A DNA stretch of 64,000 bases from Thiothrix unzii. Lineage in GTDB: Bacteria; Pseudomonadota; Gammaproteobacteria; Thiotrichales; Thiotrichaceae. The notes below the pieces were generated by a model that did no database searches, was not told where the DNA came from, and worked only from the letters and a program-made list of their open reading frames with translations. This document shows, piece by piece, positions 56,790 through 64,000 of the stretch. The position numbers were made by a program, and so were the translations under genes. Within the stretch, counting starts at the first letter, position 1, and each line of letters starts with the position of its first letter. The stretch spans positions 1,240,001 to 1,304,000 of the forward strand of contig NZ_CP072793.1 of the NCBI RefSeq assembly GCF_017901175.1. Reading direction: 5' to 3'.

Positions 56790-56880
56790 GACTTTATAGT
56801 CCTTTTGAATATTGACACTAGAGACTATAAAGTCTCATAATCACCACAACAACACACATTCAAACAGGAGAATAGACGTG
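56790..56880. repeat. Inverted copy B of promoter/operator/leader block
   Basis: The near-duplicate of 55215-55304 on the opposite strand carries GACTTTATAGTC at 56790-56801 and GACTATAAAGTC at 56823-56834. The downstream leader is the same as in copy A, including AGGAG and the GTG start. Only a few bases differ between the copies, mostly around the -35 and -10. Confidence 0.8.
56812..56841 (+). promoter_or_regulatory. Strong sigma70 promoter with operator in the spacer
   Basis: TTGACA (56812-56817) and CATAAT (56836-56841) are 18 bp apart. The second GACT-N4-AGTC palindrome fills the spacer, so repressor and polymerase exclude each other. This would drive the genes starting at 56878. Confidence 0.7.
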
Positions 56881-57090
56881 GACGACAACACCCTGTCCTT
56901 GGTGAAAATTGCACAAGAGATTTGCAATCGCGGAACGAATCCCCGCCAAGCTACCGTGCATCTGCTGGATGCAGCTAACGCCATTCCCGCGTTGGCCTTT
57001 TTAAAACAGGCCGATCAGGAACAAGCCATTACCGAATTAGCGCGTCGCTTCAGTGGCTATGCCACCAAACCGTGGGAGTCAGTGCAATGA
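56878..57090 (+). CDS. Small hypothetical protein, first gene of the plus-strand control operon
   Basis: The 70-residue protein starts at GTG 56878 with AGGAG upstream; the frame upstream of it is non-coding leader. It is soluble and mostly helical (VKIAQEICNRGTNPRQATVHLL). No family recognised. It overlaps the next gene (ATGA) and is under the operator-bearing promoter. Confidence 0.6.
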   Translation: MDDNTLSLVKIAQEICNRGTNPRQATVHLLDAANAIPALAFLKQADQEQAITELARRFSGYATKPWESVQ

Positions 57091-57260
57091 ACATCGCCAC
57101 TCACACCGAACAAGAAGCCAAACAAAAGCTCTGCCCCAAAATGATGGTACAGGATGAATGTAGGGGCAGTCGCTGCATGGCGTGGCAGTGGGCAGCATTT
57201 GAACGCCTGACTTGTGGAACCGGATTACTACCTCACCATGCAGAATCTGCATTTGAGTGA
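57087..57260 (+). CDS. Small Cys-containing orphan protein
   Basis: The 57-residue frame starts at ATG 57087, overlapping the preceding stop. It has CPKMMVQDECRGSRCMAWQWAA, similar to short CxxxxxCxGxxCxxW proteins of phages and ICEs. Function unknown. Confidence 0.55.
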   Translation: MNIATHTEQEAKQKLCPKMMVQDECRGSRCMAWQWAAFERLTCGTGLLPHHAESAFE

Positions 57261-57284
57261 TACCGTGAAAATGATCAACACGAA

Positions 57285-57509
57285 ATGCCTAGCCTTGATG
57301 CAGCCAATTTTTACCAACCCCTTGGTGAAGGCTGGCAGTTCCGCGCATTTGAAGCCGGTGACGATGGCTGGGAAGCACACTGGGAACGTGATGCTGACTC
57401 GGAACGCAAGGGCTATTGTTCAATGCTGCCTCATCCACTGGCAGTCATGGAAATACTCAAAGCAGTTGTTACTGCTATTGATAATTCAACCAAGCAGGGG
57501 AGGGAATAG
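57285..57509 (+). CDS. Small hypothetical protein
   Basis: The 74-residue frame (MPSLDAANFYQPLGEGWQFR start) is soluble and acidic, with HPLAVMEILKAVV. No clear ribosome-binding site. It is preferred over the overlapping longer frame because of its composition and because its stop is 2 bp from the next start. Family unknown. Confidence 0.5.
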   Translation: MPSLDAANFYQPLGEGWQFRAFEAGDDGWEAHWERDADSERKGYCSMLPHPLAVMEILKAVVTAIDNSTKQGRE

Positions 57510-57511
57510 GC

Positions 57512-57805
57512 ATGACAAAACGCACCTTACGTGAAATTCATCGTGAGCATTTAGGCGCGGCACGTGGTTTACGCCATCACTGGAAACAATCACTGGAACA
57601 AGATGGCTTAACCACTGATGCAGAATTGCGTGATCTACGCATTGAAGCCATTAGTGCTAGTCATTATTGGCTCAATGCGGCCACAGAAGCTCGCCGTCAA
57701 ATCACCTACCAGCGCAAATACGGCAATAACACCCTGAATGGCTTTCAATTTGTTACCACCTCCTTTCAGCAATACAACCCAGTACCGCCAAAACTTCGTA
57801 TTTAA
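57512..57805 (+). CDS. Small hypothetical protein
   Basis: The 97-residue, basic, helical protein starts at ATG 57512, 2 bp after the previous stop. It has LREIHREHLGAARGLRHHWK and an AELRDLRIEAISASHYWLNAATEARRQ region. I do not recognise it. The position in the control operon suggests replication or mobilisation accessory function. Confidence 0.55.
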   Translation: MTKRTLREIHREHLGAARGLRHHWKQSLEQDGLTTDAELRDLRIEAISASHYWLNAATEARRQITYQRKYGNNTLNGFQFVTTSFQQYNPVPPKLRI

Positions 57806-57936
57806 CGCAGAACCAGATACTCACCCTCTCACATTCACCCTACCCATAAGACTGTGTTTTCAGCCTTACGGGCAGGTTTTGCCAACTAACAAATACGCGC
57901 AAGTACGCGGCGAACGGATCAATTTACAAGGAGACA

Positions 57937-59103
57937 ATGATGCGTATGGTTCGACTACTGAAAGCCATCATTGATGCGGATTTCAGTAAATCCAATTTAA
58001 CAATGAGCCTCACACTGCTGATGCAATTAGCGGGATACGGTAAGACAGAAGACGACCTTTCCGATTCACGCCTAGAGCAATTATCAGGATTGCGGCGTGA
58101 TCGTGCGCGTGCAGCGGTTCGGGAAGTCATGGCAACGGGCTTATTTGAAAGCGCGGGGAAGGGCAGATTCGGAACAATTTACCGTATCCCCAAACACTTC
58201 CTCAGCACTCAAGGAAAGGCAGGATTTCAAATCCGACAAGGAGCCAGTGAAACGGATGCCTATCTCGCCACTGATGACGCAGAAGAAACAAGCGCCAACA
58301 CTCGTATTGACCCCGGTTCCGATACGCTAGACGTGCTGACTGCCTTGAAATCCCACTACCAACAATTGTTAGATGCCCATCAAACACTGGTCGAATCTCA
58401 CCGCAATTTAGTGATAGCCAACCAACATTTGGTCGAAACCAACCAGCTATTGGCCAAAACCTTCCCCCATTTCGGTAATAATAACCCCACACTGGGTGAG
58501 TCTTTACCCCCAAATGGGGTGGACTCCAACCCAGTATTGGTAACAGACAATAAAAAACCATTACACACTAAAACCTTTACACCTAATCCCCCTACAGTCC
58601 CCCAATCATGCCCACACACCGATGAAGTCAGTCAGGTGGATGACAGTATCAGCGGTATAACGTCAAATCATGGCTTAAGCCAAGTAGCGCTACGCTACCC
58701 TGATGAACTATCAACAGAAGAACGCGCTCAAGCACCGAGCAAACTTGATGGCCTACATCCTGTGGTCGCCCAAGAAGTACTCGACGTACTCGCAGCGAAA
58801 ATAGCGCATGGAGAAGTAAAAAAATCGACTATCGGCTTATTGGTTTGGTTAGCCAACAGTGCCCGCTCCGGCACGTTCGACCGCACTCCTGCATTGGAAT
58901 GGCGTAAACAACAGCAAGAACAGCAGGGAAGGCAGGCTAAAGTAACCGTGACCGAGTTGAATAACCTTGCCAACGAGATCAAGGCTTTGCAGATGATTTA
59001 CAAGGCTGGTGGGATAGAGAACCCTGCCTCATTGGAAGTCATCAACTCCAAGAAAGCAGCGTATTTTCAAAAGCTTGAAGCTCACAAGGATGCGCCGGGG
59101 TAG
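57937..59103 (+). CDS. Replication-like winged-helix protein
   Basis: The 388-residue protein has an N-terminal winged-helix domain (about 10-95: SLTLLMQLAGYGKTEDD, LRRDRARAAVREVMATGLFE, FGTIYRIPKHF), as in phage and plasmid replication initiators such as protein O. A heptad-like stretch LVESHRNLVIANQHLVETNQ follows, then a low-complexity region. The C-terminal half has KLDGLHPVVAQEVLDVLAAKIAHG. AAGGAG precedes ATG 57937. Replication initiation or regulation is likely but the family is not named. No origin repeats were seen in the 130 bp before it. Confidence 0.6.
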   Translation: MMRMVRLLKAIIDADFSKSNLTMSLTLLMQLAGYGKTEDDLSDSRLEQLSGLRRDRARAAVREVMATGLFESAGKGRFGTIYRIPKHFLSTQGKAGFQIRQGASETDAYLATDDAEETSANTRIDPGSDTLDVLTALKSHYQQLLDAHQTLVESHRNLVIANQHLVETNQLLAKTFPHFGNNNPTLGESLPPNGVDSNPVLVTDNKKPLHTKTFTPNPPTVPQSCPHTDEVSQVDDSISGITSNHGLSQVALRYPDELSTEERAQAPSKLDGLHPVVAQEVLDVLAAKIAHGEVKKSTIGLLVWLANSARSGTFDRTPALEWRKQQQEQQGRQAKVTVTELNNLANEIKALQMIYKAGGIENPASLEVINSKKAAYFQKLEAHKDAPG

Positions 59104-59314
59104 GGGATACTTAAACCGATGGGTATCATTGTGACTCAGTGACATAGACAGTGGTAGGTGAAGAAATGTGTTGTCATTTTGCAATGTTTTATTTGAACGA
59201 GATCTGGTGAAAATGCCCTGAACAAGAGCATACTACTGGCAGAGGAAAACCTCTATCAGAGCAGCACTGAAGAAAAAAGGTAGCATATTGGTAGCATCGT
59301 CAAAAAGATAGCGA

Positions 59315-59349
59315 ACAAGGATCTGAGGTTTTATACACAAATCCTTGTT
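59315..59349. repeat. Inverted repeat next to the tRNA
   Basis: AACAAGGAT (59315-59323) and ATCCTTGTT (59341-59349) pair perfectly around 17 bp. It lies 15 bp beyond the tRNA 3' end, in a gene-free 260-bp stretch. It could be a termination structure for the rpoD-tRNA transcript or part of an integration site. Nearby, TGGTAGCAT occurs twice (59280-59300 area). Confidence 0.4.
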
Positions 59350-59364
59350 TCTAAAGGAGAAAAA

Positions 59365-59440
59365 TGGTGGGCCCACACAGACTCGAACTGTGAACCAAAG
59401 GATTATGAGTCCTCTGCGCTAACCATTGCGCCATAGGCCC
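59365..59440 (-). tRNA. tRNA with CAT anticodon, probably tRNA-Ile2
   Basis: The 76-nt cloverleaf includes an encoded CCA. The acceptor stem GGGCCTA/TGGGCCC, a CTCATAA anticodon loop and a CACAG/CTGTG T-stem are clear. Base pairs C4-G69 and C5-G68 are the known TilS determinants that distinguish lysidine-modified tRNA-Ile2 from tRNA-Met, so Ile2 is favoured. It is 12 bp after the rpoD stop, in the same direction. Confidence 0.9.
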
Positions 59441-59452
59441 GGTAGACGGGTT

Positions 59453-61327
59453 TTAGTTGGTTGGCAACTGACCGGGGTCGTATTCCAAGAAGCTGCGAAG
59501 CATATCCGAACGGCTTGGATGGCGCAACTTACGCAACGCTTTGGCTTCGATTTGACGAATACGTTCACGGGTAACATCGAATTGCTTGCCGACTTCTTCC
59601 AGCGTGTGGTCGGTATTCATGTCGATACCGAAGCGCATCCGCAGCACTTTCGCTTCACGGGAAGTCAGGCTTGAAAGCACTTCGCGAGTGACTTCTGACA
59701 AGCTTGATGTAGTTGCTGATTCAATCGGTGACAGAATGTTACTGTCTTCGATGAAGTCACCCAAATGTGAATCTTCGTCATCACCAATCGGGGTTTCCAT
59801 TGAAATGGGTTCTTTAGCAATTTTCAGGACTTTACGGATTTTATCTTCCGGCATTTCCATTGCTTCAGCCAATTCTTCCGGCGTTGCCTCGCGCCCCATT
59901 TCCTGCAACAAACGGCGCGAAATGCGGTTGAGCTTGTTGATGGTTTCGATCATGTGCACCGGAATACGGATGGTGCGTGCCTGATCCGCGATGGAACGGG
60001 TAATCGCCTGACGAATCCACCAAGTGGCGTAAGTTGAGAATTTGTAACCACGACGGTATTCAAATTTATCAACGGCCTTCATCAAACCAATGTTACCTTC
60101 TTGAATCAGATCCAAGAATTGCAGGCCACGGTTGGTGTATTTCTTGGCAATCGAGATAACCAAACGTAAGTTGGCTTCCACCATTTCTTTCTTGGCGCGA
60201 CGTGCTTTGGCTTCGCCAACCGACATATTGCGGTTAATGTCTTTGATCTGAGGAATGCTTAAATTGCATTCACGCTCAATTTCCAGCAATTGCTGTTGTG
60301 CTTCATGAACTTTGGGCAACAAATTCAACAGACGCGCATGATCGCCACGCTTGCTGCTGCAATAACGGTTGAGCCATTCCAAATCTGTTTCATTCTGCGG
60401 GAAGCTGTCAATGAAACCTTGGCGTGCCATACCGCCTTTTTGAACGCATAACTTCATGATATGACGTTCATTTTGGCGAATACGGTCAACAATTTCGTTA
60501 AGTTGTACCGTTAATTGCTCAATGATTGGCTGGGCTAAACGGAATTCCATGAATTTCGCAGCCAAAGCATCACGCGCAGTGGTGTAAGCCAGTGCGTTAT
60601 TGTCGTTGGAGGCATTTTTCGCGGTTTCGTAAAGTTCACGCAACTCAGCAAACTTCAAACGTGCTTCTTCAGGATCAGGGCCGGTATCAACGGGGTCGGC
60701 TACGTCGTCTTCGTCTTCGTCAACAACGGCGGCATCGTCATCGCTTTCGGCTTTAGCGTCCAAATCCGTTTCATCCACGGTTGCTTGGAAAGCGGTAGCC
60801 AAGTCCTCATCAGGGTTCACGAAGCCATTGATAACGTCGGTTAAACGGACTTCTTCAGAGTCAATTTTATCGGCTTTTTCCAGCAGAATTTCGGTTGATG
60901 CGGGGTATTGTGCTAACGCTCGCAGGATTTCATTCAGACCTTCCTCAATACGGATCGCGATTTGAATTTCGCCTTCGCGGGTCAATAGCTCAACTGTGCC
61001 CATTTCGCGCATGTACATCCGCACGGGGTCGGTGGTGCGCCCAAAGTCACCATCGACGTTGGCTAACGCAGCAGCGGCTTCCTCAGCGGCTTCATCGTCA
61101 GCCTGCACAGCTTCGTCGTTTAATAACAGCGAATCCGCATCGGGGGCATGTTCATAGACAGTAATGCCCATATCGTTGATCATAGCAACGATGTCTTCAA
61201 TCTGTTCCGGGTCAACAATCGTATCGGGAAGATGGTCGTTAACCTCGGCATAGGTCAGGTAGCCTTGCTCCTTACCTTTGGCAATCAGCTCTTTCAAACC
61301 GGATTGCTGCTGCTCTTCTTGACTCAT
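59453..61327 (-). CDS. rpoD: RNA polymerase sigma factor RpoD (sigma70)
   Basis: The 624-residue housekeeping sigma factor has region 1.1, an acidic non-conserved insert (about 180-225), and region 2 with [18 protein letters not shown]. Regions 3 and 4 end in [20 protein letters not shown]. It is cotranscribed with dnaG upstream. Length is normal for Gammaproteobacteria. Confidence 0.96.
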   Translation of the reverse strand: MSQEEQQQSGLKELIAKGKEQGYLTYAEVNDHLPDTIVDPEQIEDIVAMINDMGITVYEHAPDADSLLLNDEAVQADDEAAEEAAAALANVDGDFGRTTDPVRMYMREMGTVELLTREGEIQIAIRIEEGLNEILRALAQYPASTEILLEKADKIDSEEVRLTDVINGFVNPDEDLATAFQATVDETDLDAKAESDDDAAVVDEDEDDVADPVDTGPDPEEARLKFAELRELYETAKNASNDNNALAYTTARDALAAKFMEFRLAQPIIEQLTVQLNEIVDRIRQNERHIMKLCVQKGGMARQGFIDSFPQNETDLEWLNRYCSSKRGDHARLLNLLPKVHEAQQQLLEIERECNLSIPQIKDINRNMSVGEAKARRAKKEMVEANLRLVISIAKKYTNRGLQFLDLIQEGNIGLMKAVDKFEYRRGYKFSTYATWWIRQAITRSIADQARTIRIPVHMIETINKLNRISRRLLQEMGREATPEELAEAMEMPEDKIRKVLKIAKEPISMETPIGDDEDSHLGDFIEDSNILSPIESATTSSLSEVTREVLSSLTSREAKVLRMRFGIDMNTDHTLEEVGKQFDVTRERIRQIEAKALRKLRHPSRSDMLRSFLEYDPGQLPTN

Positions 61328-61402
61328 GCCCTAAACTCTCTGGAAAAAAGGTCGGTAATTGTATCACAGTTTTCTAAAATGCCATCCGCTGTTTTAGTGC
61401 CG

Positions 61403-63193
61403 TTAACCCGGCAAATGATGCAGTTCAGACAGTAAGCATAGTAAATCGTTGCGTTCTTGCGCGGTTAATCCTTCAACCTGTTCCTGCTGCAACAGCTTAT
61501 CTAACTGTTGTTGCTGTGCTTGTCGCCGTATTTGCGTCAAACAATCACGAAACTCCTTGAGGGGAATATCGCTGTCAGCAGGATACTGAAATTGTCCGCT
61601 GGTGAGGCGCGACAAGGCCGCTTCGTATTCGGTTGCGCGAAACCGCTCCACTAAAGCTGCGGTTTGTATGTGGGGATGCGCTTCAATGATTTCAAGGATC
61701 GCCAAAAATAAGTCGAGTCCTGCCACTTCGTAACGCGCCCATTGTTCGGGATTACCTACTTCCTGTGCAAGATTTGGGTAATCCAGCAATAGGGCAATCG
61801 CGTGACGCATCGGGGTACGCCGCACCGTTTGCTCATTGAGGCGCGATTGGCGGATCGGCGGTGCTTCCGGTGCGTTATTTTTGGCGTATTGGTTGAAAAT
61901 CTTTTTTTGCCCCGGATCAAGCGCACCCATACGCACCAATTCCGGCATTAGCTGGCGTTTTTGCAGGATATTAGGCATTTTAGCCATTAACATCGCTGCT
62001 TCTTTAACAAACTTGGTGCGCTCTTCCGTGACATTCAACGTGGCATTTTCACGAAAACCAAGCTGATTATTAAGTCCAATCATAAAGAATTTCGTCAACG
62101 GCAACGCTTTTTGCAGTGAGGCTTCAAATGCTTCTTTGCCAATTTGACGGACGTGGCTGTCAGGGTCTTCGCCATTGGGAAGGAATAAAAAACCGACATT
62201 TTTATCATCTTGGAGTTCGGGTAAAGCATTTTCCAAGGCTCGCCACGCCGCTTGTTTGCCTGCTCTGTCGCCGTCAAAACAGAAAATAATTTCCGGTACA
62301 GTACGAAATAACAGTCGCACATGCTCCGGTGTGGTTGCCGTTCCCAATGTTGCCACGGCGTAAGTGATGCCGTATTGCGCAAGGGCAATCACGTCCATGT
62401 AGCCTTCAACCACCAACAAGCGTTCCAGTTTGCGGGTGTGTTGACGTGCTTCAAACAACCCGTACAGCTCAGAACCTTTGTGGAAAATCTCGGTTTCGGG
62501 CGAGTTCAAATATTTAGGGGTGTCGTTGCCTAATACGCGCCCACCGAAACCGATCACGCGCCCACGTTTGTCACGGATGGGGAACATAATACGTTCACGA
62601 AAGCGGTCATACACTTTGCCCGCTTCATTTTGAGTAGCCATTCCCGTTGCAAGGAGTTTCTCCTCGCCGTAAGCCGCTAATTTTCTTCCTAAATTATCCC
62701 AGCCACTGGGAGCGTAACCAATACCGAAGCGTGAAATAATGTCTGCACTTAAGCCGCGTTGTTGTAAATACTCACGCGCCGCAGGATTTTGAGGGAGTTG
62801 CGCTTGAAACCAATTCGTTGCCTCCTCCATAAGTGTGTATAAACTTTTGTTAGTGGGCTTGCGTTTTGGTGCATCTTCCGCACCTTCGCGGGGCACTTGC
62901 ACTCCGGCAGTGCGGGCGAGGGCTTCGATGGCCTCTGGATACGCTAAATGTTCGTACTCCATCAAAAAAGAGATGGCAGAACCGTGTGCGCCGCACCCAA
63001 AACAATGGTAAAACTGTTTCGTCGGACTCACCGTAAACGACGCTGTTTTTTCGTTATGGAAAGGGCAACAAGCTTGATATTCGCGCCCCGCCTTTTTGAG
63101 AGGCACGCGCGAACCTATCACGTCGATAATGTCGACGCGGGTAAGCAGTTGGTCGATAAAGTCTTTAGGAATGCGTCCTACTGTATTTGTCAT
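61403..63193 (-). CDS. dnaG: DNA primase DnaG
   Basis: The 596-residue primase has the N-terminal zinc ribbon (CCPFHNEKTASF, FYHCFGCGAHG) and the TOPRIM core with LLVVEGYMDVIAL. FCFDGDRAGKQAAWRALEN and a C-terminal DnaB-binding domain follow. It makes RNA primers for replication. It is placed upstream of rpoD, as in the dnaG-rpoD macromolecular synthesis arrangement. Confidence 0.96.
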   Translation of the reverse strand: MTNTVGRIPKDFIDQLLTRVDIIDVIGSRVPLKKAGREYQACCPFHNEKTASFTVSPTKQFYHCFGCGAHGSAISFLMEYEHLAYPEAIEALARTAGVQVPREGAEDAPKRKPTNKSLYTLMEEATNWFQAQLPQNPAAREYLQQRGLSADIISRFGIGYAPSGWDNLGRKLAAYGEEKLLATGMATQNEAGKVYDRFRERIMFPIRDKRGRVIGFGGRVLGNDTPKYLNSPETEIFHKGSELYGLFEARQHTRKLERLLVVEGYMDVIALAQYGITYAVATLGTATTPEHVRLLFRTVPEIIFCFDGDRAGKQAAWRALENALPELQDDKNVGFLFLPNGEDPDSHVRQIGKEAFEASLQKALPLTKFFMIGLNNQLGFRENATLNVTEERTKFVKEAAMLMAKMPNILQKRQLMPELVRMGALDPGQKKIFNQYAKNNAPEAPPIRQSRLNEQTVRRTPMRHAIALLLDYPNLAQEVGNPEQWARYEVAGLDLFLAILEIIEAHPHIQTAALVERFRATEYEAALSRLTSGQFQYPADSDIPLKEFRDCLTQIRRQAQQQQLDKLLQQEQVEGLTAQERNDLLCLLSELHHLPG

Positions 63194-63286
63194 CTCTTTC
63201 CATGCTGTGAAAAACGCGCTAAGGTGTCTAGCCCTGACTCTGTATTTTGTACCATAATAGCAACCCTTTTAATGTCTGAGATTCCG

Positions 63287-64000
63287 ATGAGATACACTGA
63301 ACTACCCCTAGCACAAGGGCTTTATGACCCTGGCTTTGAACACGATGCTTGCGGCATGGGTTTTGTGGCGCACCTGAAAGGCGTTAAGTCACACCGGATT
63401 GTCCAGCAGGCACTGAAAGTACTGACTCACATGGAACACCGAGGTGCGTGCGGCTGTGAAGAAAATACCGGCGATGGCGCGGGTATCTTGATTCAGATGC
63501 CACACAGCTTCTTGGCGACAGAGTGCGCAGGCTTAAATATTAAGTTGCCCGAACCGGGGCATTATGCAACTGGCATGGCATTTTTGCCACAGGAAAGCGA
63601 CGCACGCGCTGCGTGTGCTGCGGTCTTCGCCCGTATCGTTGAAGAAGAAGGCCAAACCTTGCTGGGCTGGCGCGATGTGCCGGTGAATCCGACGCCGATT
63701 GGCAAAACTGCACTCAAAGCGATGCCGTTTATCCGCATGGCATTTATCGCTAAATCGGCTGATGTCGCTGAAGGTATCGACTTCGAGCGCAAATTGTACG
63801 TGATTCGTAAGCGTACTGAAAAAGCCATTAACGCGCTGGAACACGGTCACATTTACTTCCCCAGCCTGTCGTCACGCACCTTGGTTTACAAGGGCATGTT
63901 GACCACAGAACAGGTGGGGCAGTTTTATAAAGATTTAGGCAATCCGCACCTTGAGTCGGCGATTGCGATGATCCATTCACGCTTTTCCACCAACACCTTC
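63287..64000 (+). CDS. gltB: Glutamate synthase large subunit GltB, 5' part
   Basis: The frame is open to the window edge. It reads GLYDPGFEHDACGMGFVAHLKG, where Cys is the catalytic nucleophile of the class II glutamine amidotransferase domain after propeptide removal. MEHRGACGCEENTGDGAGI and IHSRFSTNTF follow. It makes glutamate from glutamine and 2-oxoglutarate. An in-frame ATG at 63272 is the other possible start. Confidence 0.94.
   Translation, partial: MRYTELPLAQGLYDPGFEHDACGMGFVAHLKGVKSHRIVQQALKVLTHMEHRGACGCEENTGDGAGILIQMPHSFLATECAGLNIKLPEPGHYATGMAFLPQESDARAACAAVFARIVEEEGQTLLGWRDVPVNPTPIGKTALKAMPFIRMAFIAKSADVAEGIDFERKLYVIRKRTEKAINALEHGHIYFPSLSSRTLVYKGMLTTEQVGQFYKDLGNPHLESAIAMIHSRFSTNTF

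Noticed and set aside
57214-57534. 106-residue frame overlapping the small genes at 57.3-57.5 kb
   Set aside because: Composition is unlike a normal protein. The other frame has sensible boundaries and a 2-bp junction to the next gene.

Overview
The window looks like a gammaproteobacterial chromosome, most likely a denitrifying sulfur-oxidiser of the Thiotrichales (Thiothrix-like). This is inferred from protein style and gene content and not proven. It holds a chromosomal denitrification region (1-23.2 kb), a mobile-element-like island (about 23.3-59.3 kb), and a housekeeping block (59.4-64 kb).

Denitrification region. From the left: a cut-off chrA with chrB (chromate), nnrS, and a translationally coupled minus-strand series running tetR, HlyD-type adaptor, FtsX-type permease, His-rich small protein, ABC ATPase, TDT transporter, group 1 truncated haemoglobin. 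Then come norD, a Crp/Fnr regulator of DNR type, norQ, norF, norE, a TonB receptor, nirS (cytochrome cd1), a polyferredoxin, a class I glutamine amidotransferase, norB and norC. Five near-perfect FNR/DNR boxes (TTGAY-N4-RTCAA type) lie before nnrS, between norE and the TonB receptor (two), before nirS and before norC. Together they outline one NO/anoxia regulon. A GH5-type secreted glycosidase and a divergent TetR gene close the region.

Island. A WGR protein and a small hypothetical lead into a plus-strand transfer module: MOBH relaxase TraI, coupling protein TraD, a DUF4400-type membrane protein and a HerA-like ATPase. Facing it is a compact 18.2-kb minus-strand operon of eight genes (48298 to 30067). 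In order of transcription these are a giant DUF1998 helicase, an SNF2-type helicase, a large Eco57I/PglX-like adenine methylase, an AT-rich Rad50-like ATPase with a CPVC hook, a DUF1016 PD-(D/E)XK nuclease, an HNH nuclease, a DEDDh exonuclease and a NERD nuclease with a zinc finger. The core recalls DISARM and the helicase-methylase-ATPase (Hma) systems, but the full combination is not one I recognise. It is the best candidate for a new defence system. Beyond it are a second HerA-like ATPase related to the first, a peptidoglycan hydrolase and a set of small membrane proteins. Last comes a control region: a BcepMu gp16-like protein, an XRE repressor, a PIN/HTH toxin-antitoxin pair, small orphan genes and a replication-like wHTH protein. 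A 90-bp promoter/operator/leader block is duplicated in inverted orientation there. No integrase and no complete type IV secretion system are visible.

Housekeeping block. A tRNA with anticodon CAT (probably tRNA-Ile2) sits 12 bp downstream of rpoD, followed by dnaG and the divergent 5' end of gltB. The tRNA 3' end marks a plausible right edge of the island.
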